From Nectonema munidae (Eukaryota > Nematomorpha > Nectonematoida > Nectonematidae): a stretch of DNA of 64,000 nt. The notes below the pieces were generated by a model. That model had not been told where the DNA came from and did not search any database. It saw only the letters and a list, made by a program, of their open reading frames with translations. The translations under genes were made by a program, and so were the position numbers. This document shows positions 44,526 through 55,902 of the stretch, piece after piece. Each line of letters opens with the position of its first letter. The first letter of the stretch is position 1. The stretch lies in contig JAUIRK010000643.1 of assembly GCA_030549495.1 (NCBI GenBank), positions 124,001-188,000 on the forward strand. The letters run 5' to 3'.

Positions 44526-45880
44526 ATAATTTTCAATACTTTCTCTAAAGTGTTCATAGTTTTTCATTTCAATTAAACTTTAAAAAGTCAATTTTTTCCA
44601 ATTTTTGGATCAATTTTTCCTCGCCTATGATTTGAAGGAAATGTTATGGTGACTTCTTGAATGTTCCATCAATATAAATTTCCTCTATATTTGAAAGTTG
44701 GATCAAATGGCTAAGAATTTTTCCATGTAAAATTATAATTCTTTGGTTTGTGCTTAAAAAAGCATCTAATTGAAAAAACCTAGAACCGTTTTCTAAGATC
44801 TAAATGCCTGGAATTTCGAAGTGGATTGAATTTGGTATTCTTTTTCTGTTTTATTGAATTTTACGACAAATAATTCGCTTGTCTTTTATTTGGCTCCTAT
44901 CACGAGAGCCAAGGAGCGATAAATTATCCCTTAATATAAAAATTTCTATTAACTTTTTCTTATTTTAAAAATAAAAAACTTACTGTTATATTTTAGAAGG
45001 AGGTTTTAACGAATTTTTAAGCTTCTTCCTTGATTTTCTTGTTAAATTCTTCTATTTTAGTATTCATTTCCGCATGATTATGATCAACTCTTTTCAAAAT
45101 AAAACTGTCAGTTTTACTTATTACAATCCTTCCTATATAAAGGTGGAAGAAAATATATAAAGTCTCAAATATTTTTTAAAGTTAACGCTTATACTCGAAT
45201 TCGTTTTGTTACCTTGTTGTGAAAAAATACTAAAATATGTGTTAAAAGAAAACACTCAATAGTTTACAGCTTAATGGACTCCAGAATATAAAATAAAAAT
45301 GAAACAGGTTCAAAGGAAGAAGCTAAGGGATTCTTACACCCATATCATTAATTCAAATGATTTATTATTGATAAAGATGAAACGTAGATATAGTAATAAA
45401 ATCACAAGCCACAAAAATGAAAATTAAATTTACCTGGGCAGTGTTGTTTTGTACAGTAATAAATAAGACTACTACAGGTCTCCAATTTAAAAAAATATTT
45501 ATAGCCGTCTTTTTCCATACTTATATTGTCAAAATGCTTTTGCAGGGCAAACAAGTAGAATGATTGGGAAATGCTAAAAGGAAAAACGTAGAGTAAAAAT
45601 AGAAAATATTCTTATTACAGCACTAAATGCAATAAGTGAGGAGGGCGAGAATGATTGTGGGAAAATTTACAGATGTGAAAATAATAGTATACTGACTTAT
45701 GTGCTAATAAAATGCCTGAGTTATTATTACGAAATAGTAATGATGAATGATGTGTGCTCAGTTAATTCAAATTAAACATTGAATTTCCTCATCTCTTTCA
45801 TAAATTGTTTCCCAGCGTTGTGATATTGGCGTAGATGTCACACTTTGGTGAGTAAGAAAAGTGAAAGGGAAAATGTATCA
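44526..45880. other. Interior of the composite element, no gene seen
   Basis: AT-rich with no recognised coding block on either strand. Confidence 0.4.
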
Positions 45881-46010
45881 CAGAGGAAGATAGGCCAGCT
45901 AGAGAGAGAGAACGGCTTATGCACAAAGAAAAAAAAAAAAAAAAAATCAAAGAAACTTTGCTAGAAGCGATTAATCCGATAGCGATGCCGATCTAATCGG
46001 TACATCACTA

Positions 46011-47769
46011 GCTTAGATCAAAAGCTATTAAATTTGCGAGTTAGAACAGCGTGTCCTCAACTGGTCCCCATATAGAAGAGATTTGAATGCTCCACAAATA
46101 ATACCCACAGTTTTTTTTGCATAATCTTCAATCTTTTATCAATTTCAGTAGGTGCAGAATCAAACAAGTCATTGTGCAAAAACTAAATTTATTACTCAAT
46201 TTTATGCGAAGTCTTTTGAAAAGGCGCGATATTTAGACCAAAGCTTTTTAGAATTCCCATAATTTTTCTTTCCCTGTCTGTTGTCGGTGTTAGAGAAGAG
46301 CATATACACTTACATCATCTTCAGAATCTTTTGGTGTAAAATTCGAAGATCATGTTTTTAAATGATTTAATTTATGTACCAAGAATGGAGGGGTCAAAAT
46401 TAAATAGATCTGACTATAAAAATGAAATAATCAAATTTTTAGTTTGTTTGTGAACTCTTAAGTATATATAAAAGGTATATTTAAAATTAGTTGACTATCT
46501 CTAATCCGAAAATCATTAATTCAGACCTTCGTTAAACCGGAACATTGATTATTCCTGAAATCTTTAATTTAGTAAAATTATTGATTGATTGATTGAATTA
46601 ACAACTGAGCTTCTTGAAGGTTTAGTAAAATAAAAGTTAGAAAAGTTAGTTAGAGAAAGACGAAAGCACTTAAAACAATAACTTTAAAAAAATGTTCAAA
46701 AATTGTCTACACCCAGTAGAATCAGTACATCTAAAAATTAACTTAAAAATTCTAATGCGTGATAATTTTTTTGTTGTACTTTTAGCACTAAACTGACATT
46801 TGACATTGAATTTTAGTTCGAGTCAAATTTATACTGAGAGAAATTGAGTAAGCAAAGTGTGATTTTAAAAAAAATAAGAATTACTAATTCGGAAAGGCCG
46901 AATCCCAAGCTCTGTGTTTAATAACTTATTTTTACAAAATCTAAAATCATTTACCAAAAAATGGACTATTAAAAAAGTTGGTTGACCTAATTAATAACTT
47001 CTACTTTCACAGAAACTTTATAAAATAAGCAAAACTGCCCCAGTAATTAGTTGATGATTTTAATGAAGACGTTGTGATGGAAAAGATTTTTGGTACTGAA
47101 GAGAGTATTTTTGTATTGTATTAAATATAAATCCTATAGTTGCTTCATATCTTGCTATTCTAACCCGTTAAAAAAATTCTCGGAAAGTAATCATCGGTTG
47201 AGTCTAAACTAGGATGACAGCTTTTCCAAACATAAATCCTGGACAAAAATTGAATTTATAATGAATGAATATTTTGGAGAGCATGATTTGCCTCAAGATA
47301 AATTTTTACAAAAAATAATTTTTATTTTGATTTCCTTAATAAATCATCACAAGAGTTGAGAGAATTTGATTTAAAAATAGTCATTTTTTTGTGAATATTT
47401 AGTTGGGATATTTATCCGAAAGCGGGATGAATGGTATGAAATAACAATTTTAATGGAGAAGAGAGATTACTTTTAGGAATGCTTTTTCATCCTTTGTTTA
47501 GAAGGAAGATCTTGATTTAGGAGAAAGCAATGAATGGGATGAAAAGAAAGGCAACAATGCGAGAATCTCGATGAAAGAGTTTGAAATAGATGAGAAAGAA
47601 GCATCTAAACAAAGGGATGTCATGGAGTTCAAGTAAATTGCGTTACGCATGTACACGTTAGTGCCGAGGATCCCAACTAGTGGTGCACATATGGGAGGAA
47701 AGCCCCCTTTCTCCCTAATAATTTTGGCCTGTGCCTATAATATAAATTTTGTATATTATATATTATCTG
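46011..47769. other. Spacer with Tigger-like scrap and a purine-rich patch
   Basis: 46491-46560 (TCTAATCCGAAAATCATTAA, then CTTCGTTAAACCGGAAC) and 46880-46910 inverted resemble ends of a Tigger MITE, weakly. A purine-rich patch at 47502-47633 follows a TTTGTTTAG acceptor-like site. It is open as KEDLDLGESNEWDEKKGNNA and then, in a second frame, KSFEIDEKEASKQRDVMEF. The frame change makes it doubtful as an exon. Confidence 0.3.
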
Positions 47770-47876
47770 CTGTCAGATGGTGGGTCTAGTGGTAGGAGCG
47801 TAGTGTTACGATCCAGGTGGTCTCGGTTCAATTCCCGATTATTCTTCCCTTGGTTGCGATACCGACAACTAGCAAA
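47770..47876 (+). mobile_element. tRNA-derived SINE, copy 2
   Basis: It contains TGGTGGGTCTAGTGGTAGGA (box A region) and GGTTCAATTCCC (box B), then ATTATTCTTCC and TTGCGATACCGACAACTA. The order and wording match the copy at 6117-6264. Confidence 0.7.
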
Positions 47877-48836
47877 TATAATGTTCTAATTTTTATGCAT
47901 ACAAGTTTAGACTTGTTTACCCTTAAAAAATTTTAAAATGTGCTCCCTCCTCTCTTCTTAAAATATATATTACTTCTTTTCCCAGATTTTGGAAAAAAAT
48001 TTCTGTCCCACGAAAATATCTGAGAATGAAAAAGATTCCTTAAATATTTTACTGTCACACTTTTATCGGTATTTTATATAATTACTATGCCTTTTATAAT
48101 ATAATTAAATATTTCAAAGACTTAGCACACAAGATTCATGAATATATGCGCACACATACATTACATTAGCTCACTTAAATATACACATTTTAGCGTAAAC
48201 GGAAGCGCTCCTACATTTGTAATAGTGTTTCTTTCACCGGATCCCGAAATAATTTTTGCTCGCACAAATATATTTTCTTGCCGGAATTTATTAATTTTTC
48301 ATTTGATTGTTTAAAAAGTAAATTTGATATTTGATTTTTATCACTAAAAATACATTAATACAAGAATGGTGTTCTGCATTTTTTCATACTTTCTTTCTCT
48401 ATACCTACATCATCTATAAAGAAATCAATGTCATTAAAGAAACGTTAATCGTATTTATCTCTTTTAATATTCTTTTGATCAAATAATATACATTTCTAAA
48501 AGTTAGCTTTAATCAAATTTGCCACAATCAAAAATGCCTGTATATAAGCTATCAAAATTTCTTTACTAACTCCTACTTTAACCTTCGTATAAATGATACA
48601 TTCAAGTTCATTCATTTGATAATTTTTAATCACAATAAATTTTTTAGTTGAAATTTACTTTTTTATTTCTTAATCTTAAATTTTAGAAGCAAGATTCAAA
48701 AGAGACAAAATTTAGGAACACTAATATATGCACACATACACAAAGAAACATAGCCAGGAATTTTGGCTTAGAGGGGCTAAATGATGCACTACTTTATATG
48801 TTTATCTACAGGCGTTGTCTAAAATTAAAGTAACAC
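47877..48836. other. No gene seen
   Basis: AT-rich spacer without recognisable features on either strand. Confidence 0.45.
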
Positions 48837-49980
48837 ATGCTGCTTATAAAAACTCTAATCTTTGTGCTTATGAGTGCCTTTATGTTCTTGTTTATGTTCT
48901 TTATGTTCTTTTATGCTTCTCACAAAGTGTGTAAACCGTGTGTCGAGAATTTACTGATGTGGATTAAAGCAACACGTGAAAATATACCATTTGGTATCCG
49001 CGTGGTTTGGCGAGGGAAGAAAAATCATCCTATAGACTGTTATTTCTGTTCAGTGAAAATATTAGGATTCAACAAAAAAAAATTAAAATAGAATATCCAA
49101 ATATACCGTCAGCTATAAGACCAGCCTCATTCAGCTGAAATTCAAGTGCCAGTTTTTAAAGAACTACTTCCTATAGAAGATCTAAGTAATGTTGAACAGA
49201 GCAGCGACAACAATGATCGCAAAAAAATTGATCAAAACGAGTTGAATGATTTAACACGTTATTTGAACTTATCAAAAAAAGCTCCAGAATTACTAGCATC
49301 AAGACTGAACGAAAAAATCTTCTTAAGCAAGGAGTCAAAGTATCATACTTTCGAACTAGAGAAAGTTAATTTCTGTGGTACTTTCAAAGTGACAGCAGTT
49401 TTGTGTTTTGTCTTAACATTCTTGGTTTACTAAAATAATTAGGGCTTTCAATTTACAACCCAAATGAATGGCGAATGTTTATTGACAGGTCGAAACTGAC
49501 TTTAAAGTATGTTCTTGTACACAATGGCAATTTGTTTGACGCAGTTCCTATTGGGTATTCAGTTTGTCTTTGTGAAGAATATGAAGCTTTAAAAAAATTA
49601 TTGGGATATTGGAATATAAAAAACACAATTGAAACATCTGCGTTGACCTTAAAATGGTGTCCTTTCTTCTTGGTCAGCAACGTGGATACACAAAGTACCG
49701 CTGCTTTCTCTGTATGTGGGATAGCAGAGCCCGAGAAAAGCACTGGGTTGAGAAAAATTGGCCTATGAGATCTCATCTTAAACTTAGAGATCCTAACAGT
49801 GTAAGTGAGCCACTTGTTGACAGAAATAAAATAATATTCCCACCTTTACACATAAAATTGGGTCTCATGAAACAATTTGTAAAAGCATTGTCAACTGTTA
49901 GCCACTGTTTAAAGTACAACATCTTGACTTTTCCTAAACTTTCAATTAAAAAATCAAAGCTGGTGTTTTTGATGTTTTGA
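48837..49980 (+). pseudogene. Second widespread uncharacterised ORF family, truncated copy
   Basis: Blocks match proteins of unknown function that I recall as high-copy in many arthropods. KVCKPCVENLLMWIKATREN, then RVVWRGKKNHPIDCYFCSVK, lie at 48930-49060 (two Cys pairs, likely a zinc site). IEYPNIPSAIRP follows, then NELNDLTRYLNLSKKAPELL at 49230-49300. IYNPNEWRMFIDRSKLTLKY-like sequence lies near 49460-49515. CGxxKV, then FLLGQQRGYTKYRCFLCMWD at about 49660 and PPLHIKLGLMKQFVKALS at 49840-49895 complete it. The usual C-terminal third (with HSHLDFFP and DEHGERFHQDI) is missing: the copy stops where the foldback element begins. It is broken in a few places. High copy number suggests a transposon gene; its activity is unknown. 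Confidence 0.6.
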
Positions 49981-49997
49981 GCTGAATGTTTAAATTG

Positions 49998-50455
49998 TGG
50001 CAAAAGTTATTACCTATATTTTGCAATTTGTACGAAAAAAAAAAATTATAAATTTTTTATAATTTTTTTCTTTGATAAATTCTTTTCAATAAATTTTATT
50101 TTTTTTTTAATAAATTTTATATTTTTAATTTTTTTTAAAGATAAATTTTTTTTTTGATAAATTCTCTAATCAAAGGATCGAAGAATGTTCAAATCAAAAA
50201 ATATTTATTTTTTTTAAATATATCGTTGGCTCCCGTTACTTTTAGAATAGAAAGATAAACTTAGTCTCTAATAATTTTTATCAAATTATGCATATACGAA
50301 ACTAAAAGTAAGGGGAGTCAACGATATATTTAAAAAGAATAAATATTTTTTGATTTGAACATTTTTCGATTCTTTGATAACGGAATTTTATTTTAAATAT
50401 ATTATTTAAAATCGTGCAAATTGTAAAATATAGGTAATAACTTTTGTAACATCGT
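49998..50455. mobile_element. Foldback (long inverted repeat) element
   Basis: The outer arms, CAAAAGTTATTACCTATATT at 50001 and its complement at 50452-50413, bracket inner arms of about 80 bp (50164-50245 and 50385-50305). The inner arms contain AATGTTCAAATCAAAAAATA and ATATATCGTTG in inverted order. Loop sequence is about 60 bp. There is no coding sequence. The left end coincides with the truncation point of the preceding ORF family copy. Confidence 0.75.
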
Positions 50456-50595
50456 ATGAGGTATTAAAATATGAACAGAAACTTTCATATTTTTAGATTT
50501 TTTAAAGAATATTTTCCGATTCTTTGATTACAGAATTTTATTTTGATTATTATTTGACAAATATATTATTTAATATCGTGAAAAAATTGCAAAAT

Positions 50596-50880
50596 ATAGG
50601 TAATAACTTATGTAACATCGTCTCCCAGAATGAGGTATATCAAATCTTCCTTCTAGCAAAATATGAACTGTCAGGTTGGAGATGAACCATCGCAGTATAC
50701 AGGTTGGAAATGAACCATCGTAGTATTCAGGTATATAGGTAATAACTTATGTAGCATCGTCTCCCCGAATGAGGTATATCAAATCTTACACCTAGCAAAA
50801 TATGAACAGAAAGTTGAACATTGTCTCCCTAGTCATTTGTACATGGAATAGAAACCATCGTAGTATACAGGTTGGAGATG
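50596..50880 (+). repeat. Direct repeat of foldback-related sequence
   Basis: GGTAATAACTTATGTAACAT, then CGTCTCCCAGAATGAGGTAT, ATCAAATCTT and AGCAAAATATGAAC occur at 50598 and again from 50730. CAGGTTGGAGATGA with ACCATCG occurs three times between 50670 and 50885. The opening words repeat the foldback arm at 50437, so this is an amplified flank of the same element. Confidence 0.7.
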
Positions 50881-50972
50881 ACACTCAAGTTGTCTACCCG
50901 CGTTGAACCCTACATGTTATGGAATTTATATACACATATATATCCATTTATTAATTTTCACTTTTCTTTAAG

Positions 50973-51102
50973 TACCCAACAAGAAGTTATATCACAAAGG
51001 ATTGGCACTTTAGAAAAGAGGCTGCGCCATGCCCAAAAGAAGACGTTTCAAAAGAAGCGTAAAAAGAAGAAGAAGAAGAAAAAAGGAAGCGCCAAGAAGT
51101 AG
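50973..51102 (+). CDS. Terminal exon of an unrecognised host gene, lysine-rich tail
   Basis: The acceptor is TTTTCACTTTTCTTTAAG. It enters in phase 2 and reads TQQEVISQRIGTLEKRLRHA, then QKKTFQKKR and a run of lysines ending GSAKK and TAG. The basic tail resembles a nuclear or nucleolar localisation signal. A poly(A) signal follows at 51185. I cannot name the gene. The poor candidate upstream exon at 47502-47633 ends in the right phase, but it contains a frame change. Confidence 0.5.
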
Positions 51103-51184
51103 CGACTACTCAGGGCTTTGTGCATCCTCGAGTGTTATCTCCTTTCTCGCTCTCTCTCTCTTTCTTGACATATTGAACTCCGAA

Positions 51185-51190
51185 AATAAA
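51185..51190 (+). terminator. Poly(A) signal after the lysine-rich exon
   Basis: AATAAA lies 83 bases past the stop and is followed by a GT/T-rich stretch (GTTTATTT). This supports 50973-51102 as a real 3' exon. A diverged second copy of this 3' segment (ACATAT, GAAC, AAAATAAA) lies at about 51829-51866. Confidence 0.55.
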
Positions 51191-51199
51191 GTTTATTTA

Positions 51200-52085
51200 A
51201 ACCGGAAATTTTAACTACACTTTTTTTTAACTACTATTTACAAATCACCAATTATCGCATATATTTACAACAACATTCAAGGTTATGTGTATATGAAATA
51301 AACGTAACCTAAAAGCGCAACTAATGTGCATTTATACAACACCGCACAGCACTAATCGAAGATCTCTACTTCATATCTCAGCATCTTTACCACTCTGCAT
51401 CACAGCTCTATTCGAAGTCAACCGGAGAAACAGTAGCCAGCTTTACACTACATTAAGAGTTGGTTCCTGGCTTATCTGAGATCCGCGATAGTCATCCATT
51501 CAATAAATTATTATCCTTGCCTTATGTTTGTTAAATGACATACATATTGATATTAGACACCCATACACTGAAATACAAACTCACAAACATTGGTATAGCC
51601 TACTTATATCCAGAAAAGAGATTTTTAATAATTTTTCCAACATTTTTTCTCTAATCTCCCGATGTATATGCTACTCAAAGTTATGTGTATCTGTGCAGTA
51701 CTTGCGTACGCTCAATTTAACCTTTAAAACGCATAGTGAAAAACGATCATCATGCAGTTTCAGCATGAATCAACAAATTATTTTTTTTTAAAGCATTCTA
51801 TTCCCACTCATGCCCTTTAGTGTTAGGACATATCGAACGCCCAAAAATAAAATTGATTTAAAGCAGACATAGGCATTGTTTCTACTAAGTCTCTTCATAG
51901 ATTTAATAGCTCTAGAAAATTTTGTTTTGATGGAGACCGATGATAAAAAAAATACACTGAGCTTAAGGTCATCTGTAAGACCCTGTTTTTTTAGCGAAAA
52001 AATATTTAAATTTTCAATATGCAAGTTAAATTAAAAAATGTGAATTATCTGGGCTTATGATTTTTTTGCGGCGTTGCTCCCAAAC
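51200..52085. other. No supported gene
   Basis: AT-rich. Open pieces at 51528-51791 (+) and 51788-52024 (-) show no family signature. Confidence 0.35.
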
Positions 52086-52174
52086 CTGATATAAAAGCCA
52101 CACATATCGACGGTCTCCAACGACATTCGAGCATTCCACTGCTTTTTCTTATGGGAGTTGTACTCATAGGTCAT
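52086..52174 (-). CDS. Possible first coding exon of an unrecognised minus-strand gene
   Basis: After AAATAAAG it starts MTYEYNSHKKKQWNARMSLE and TVDMCGFYI, then reaches CAG followed by GTTTGG, a possible donor in phase 2. The local GC content is high and extends upstream to about 52290, as in a 5' UTR. I found no family match and no downstream exon, so this is tentative. Confidence 0.3.
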
Positions 52175-53549
52175 CTTTATTTCAAAAAAAAAGTTTATTT
52201 TTATTGGATCTTATTTCGTTGATTCACCAAGAAACTCTCAAGATCCGCTTGGTACCAGGCAAAGTGACACACTGGCAGCCACTCCTGCACTGAATCTTAT
52301 ATTGATATGAATGTTTGTCTACAATATGTTAGAAAATTAAAGCATTTTTTAAATGCTAAATTTTCACTTCTCTTTCGCGCGTTTAGATTTTTGAACAAAT
52401 CTTTTACATAAAAAAACACTTTGATAGCGTTTCTATATAGGCATTCACTACAAAGTATAATGTATTGCTCTAAGGATATGTTTATGAATTATTGAAATCT
52501 TGTAGTAAAAATGGTAAACTTATCTTGTTCATAAAAATTTTCTTTTCTATTTAAAAAATTCCATTTTTAAGAAACAATGCTTTTAAATCGAAAAACAACG
52601 ACTACATCTCCGTTATTTATACTAAATTCTGCATAATATTAAACAAATTTTTTTACAAAGGTTAACTTTTCCAAAATATAATTGTAAATTATAAATTCTC
52701 TTTCATTAGAAGTATAAAAGTCTCAACTTATAGTTAAAATATATAAAAATGGTAAAAATGATTTTTTGAGGAATTTACGGGTCACCCTTTTTTAGACATA
52801 TACCGTAAAATGTCCAGCTTTTATTTCCCACATAAAATCAGATTCTTATGATCGAGAAGATAAAATTGAAAATTATTCATTATATATTTTGAATCAAACA
52901 ATCACTTTTCATTGGTATGACTGAAAAATCTATACTTTTGTGTAACACATTTAGTTATACACATTGCATTGTTTCTGATATCATTGCATTTTTCTGTGAT
53001 TTGACTGAAATAATTACACTTCTGTGTTACAAATAAACAGTTATGAATGTGTACAGTTTTTCCATGTATTTTTGCTTCAACAGATGCAAAGGTTGTATAA
53101 AGTGGGGCGTATTATAGCTGCGTATTTACAGTATTCTATAGAACTATTTGGGTAAAGCAAATATTGCCACTACTACTAGTATATATGCAAACACTCAAAC
53201 CCAAATTCTTTAAGCATGTTTATAAAATCAAACAATTACTTTGGAGAAATTTGGTATATTGCGTTTCAAAGAATTTCTCAACAAACTCATCAAATTTGAA
53301 ATTTTCAACTAAAATGAATAAAACATTTAGAGGTAGATACAATAGTTCCAAAGTGTCTCGAAATCAGGCAGGACGTCAACGTTTTTGGCATGACGGTCTG
53401 AAAGTTAATTTAAAATTTTACAACTGTCAATCAAGTTAATGTTATAGCACCCTTGATAGAGAAGTTGTCACAATTTTTAATAGGATTAGGTAATTATGTC
53501 AACCTTTCTTGAAATGGGCATGTGGAATTAATATCTTTATATAATTATA
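52175..53549. other. No supported gene
   Basis: AT-rich. An open stretch at 53164-53439 (+; HVYKIKQLLWRNLVYCVSKN) has no recognisable family, so it stays unassigned. Confidence 0.35.
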
Positions 53550-55155
53550 CAGTAGAACTCCTCCCTACTGTCACTCCTGGACAGCGGTCAACGCTTCTAA
53601 TACGGTCAGAAAGTATAGTCCCGAATTCTTTTATATTTCTATATATTGCATAATTATTGAGTATAACGGTCACTCCCGTATTGCGTATTACGGCAACTTA
53701 TTATCGCATATTTTTGTCAAAACGGACAAATTGGGTAAACTTTCAAAGGGATCAGGTTTTAAAATCAAAATAAAAACACTTTTAGTTGTGAATTTTAGAT
53801 CAGTCTTCCTAAGTATCTCTTTTTTCTGTTACCCTATTGATATAAAGTTATAGAAGCATTATGATTACCCTCTTGTGTTTATGCTGTGAACATTATATGA
53901 TGCTTATATGATAGGATAGATACATGATAGGACAATGTTGTATATATGTGAGAGGATTAGTGATAATCAAGAGGATAGTAAGTAGTGGTAGTATAGCACA
54001 AACACATGTAAAGCAATCTTAGTATGCTCGTTATAGGAAGATTTCAGAAGCCACATTGTTTTAAAAAGATTCCTCATAAAGCTTTCCCTGTTTTATGGAA
54101 GTCCAATAAAAACGCTTGGATGGTTGCTGAACTTTACCATGAATGGTTGCTTGAATTTGATAAGCTGATGCAAAAGCAAAAACACAATGTTTTGTTTGTA
54201 GACAACGCTCTTGGCTATCCAAAAGATAAGACGAAAAATAAAAAAGTTATTTTCTTTCCTGCTAATTGTACCTCAGTTCTACAACCTCTTGATCAGGGCA
54301 TAATTCATACATTTAAACGTTATTATCGAAAAAAACCTCTCATTTCCATTATCATAAGAACAGAAAAATATGAAAAATTTTCCTTCCACTCCATTACTGT
54401 TTTAAACGCCATTGCATGGATAGCGGACCCTGTTAAAGATATCAAGCCATCTACATTTGAAGCTTGTTTTTGCAAGAGTGGTTTTGGTGTTCTAGCACAA
54501 TCTTTGAATCTATCTTATCAAAGAAGTCTTAGCGCTGTGAAATAGAAAACCATATGACAGACACGGAATTCATTTCAATTGATGATGATTTACCGGTCGT
54601 TGAAGAACTTAGTGGTACATGGGAAGCAGATTTAGTACAAGACATCCTCGGTGAAAATTCATCAGATCCGGAGGCTTTAATAGTAAATGGCTTGGTGAGA
54701 AATGTTCTATAAAAAATCTTTCTGGAGCTCTAACCTCTGCAATCGATCTTAAAAAGTTTGCACTTAAAAGAGGAATGTAACAAAGCTATGATCTTGCACG
54801 GAAACTAGAAAAAGACATTGAGCAAGTAATGGTTTTAGGACAGCTAGCAAAAAAGCAAACACGATACCTACTTTATTAAAAAGTAAAAATAGTACCTGTT
54901 TTTTTGCAAAATAAAAATAACTTTATAGATTTTACTTTTTTTATTTCTCTGTGACATTTTAAGTTTTATTTTCAATTTTTTTACTATGTAATAGTCTAAA
55001 TAATATAAAGAAGCGAAAAAAATATAAATGTTTTTGATAGATAACACTTATCCTTTTACTCTCAAATAACATAATTACTCCTCTAATGAGGTCAATCCTA
55101 AATAACGGTCAAAAGACTTGGTCCCTATGGTGACCTCATTAGAGGAGTTCTACTG
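53550..55155 (+). mobile_element. pogo/Tigger element with both ends
   Basis: The left end CAGTAGAACTCCTCCCTACT and the right end, reversed, CAGTAGAACTCCTCTAATGA are flanked by TA, the expected target duplication. GGTCA-type subterminal motifs repeat inside both ends. At 1606 bp it is shorter than a full Tigger; the transposase within lacks its DNA-binding half, so it is an internally deleted copy. Confidence 0.9.
54024..54890 (+). pseudogene. pogo-type transposase, C-terminal half
   Basis: It starts inside the catalytic core with LVIGRFQKPHCFKKIP and SNKNAWMVAELYHEWLLEFD. NVLFVDNALGYPKD (54186-54225) has the second catalytic Asp. VIFFPANCTSVLQPLDQGII (54249-54305) is the PPNTTSxxQPxDQG block. 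ITVLNAIAWIADPVKDIKPS follows. After the stop at 54543 weaker coding continues (SIDDDLPVVEELSGTWEADL). The N-terminal helix-turn-helix and the first catalytic Asp are missing. It is otherwise little damaged. Confidence 0.85.
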
Positions 55156-55542
55156 TATATACTTTAAAAATTGGAGGGTATAGAAAAATTAGTCAAGACA
55201 GTTGTCGCTCTTGACAGTTTAAAAAGGTCTGACAGTTCACTTCTTTAGCCGCATTTTATCTTTTTTTGGTGATTGTTACAAATATAATTGCGATTTTTTG
55301 CGACTGTTTCAAAATAAATTCGCTAATTCAAAATCCAAAGTCTACCTAACAAAATATGCAATAGGGTTTTTCAAACAAAAATCAGTTTTTCAGAAATGAT
55401 TTCATCTTTTAGATCTCGAAAACAACCTCTTGAATTGTCCAAATCTTGGATTTTAGATGTAAATTTTTACAACTCCATTCACTAGTAAAATTTTTTTACT
55501 TGAAGTTAGTAAATTTATTTAGGTGTTGATACGTAACTTTAG
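55156..55542. other. No gene seen
   Basis: AT-rich spacer between the pogo element and MITE copy F. Confidence 0.45.
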
Positions 55543-55723
55543 TTAACCTGTTAATCACCAGAGCGTTTATAAATTATTTTAATACAAATCATCTGTTTAC
55601 CCTTTGAGGCTTAGTGTGACACCGGTGTACCAAGAAATAATAAAATTCCATTTAAAAAAAAAGCAGACCATTATTCTTAAAAATTCTTTTCCTCAAAGGG
55701 CATTTTGGTCGTTAACGAGTTAA
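55543..55723 (+). mobile_element. TTAA MITE, copy F
   Basis: Ends: TTAACCTGTTAATCACCAGA and, reversed, TTAACTCGTTAACGACCAAA. Inside lies a second inverted pair, CCCTTTGAGG and CCTCAAAGGG, and a palindromic GACACCGGTGTAC. It is longer than its relatives (181 bp) because of this insert. Confidence 0.75.
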
Positions 55724-55818
55724 ATCAATTTTAAATTTTAATTTATATGTTAAAATTTTTTGTTATGTGTTAAATAACCTTATAAATCATTTCAAAATTA
55801 GTATAATTTATAAATACC

Positions 55819-55902
55819 GGTAATGTTGCACTATCCGTGAATCGATAAACGTCTTTCCAATGCAATTGGCTTTTTATCGATGCACGGATGTGCAACATTA
55901 CC
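55819..55902. repeat. 84-bp hairpin MITE
   Basis: GGTAATGTTGCACTATCCGT and, reversed, GGTAATGTTGCACATCCGTG, both continuing to ATCGATAAA, form a nearly perfect hairpin with a loop of about 20 bases. Confidence 0.75.

Larger units (their letters stand above)
41330..46010. mobile_element. Composite nested element with inverted CT-rich arms
   Basis: TTTGTGCATAAGCCGCTCTC and the following CT run to CTGGCCTATCTTCCTCTG (42252-42302) recur inverted at 45928-45881. Outside these arms, CCGATTAAT-type sequence lies on both sides. The right end, reversed, is TAGTGATGTACCGATTAG, a hAT-like terminus. Within the arms lie a MULE transposase (minus) and a hAT transposase (plus). The left arm is split by the hAT element at 41396-42176. 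Which transposase owns the arms is unclear; the terminus favours the hAT. Confidence 0.5.

Noticed and set aside
47502-47633. Exon joining in phase to 50973-51102
   Set aside because: The end phase fits, but the open reading changes frame at about 47578. Purine-rich DNA reads as charged residues in any frame, so this is weak.
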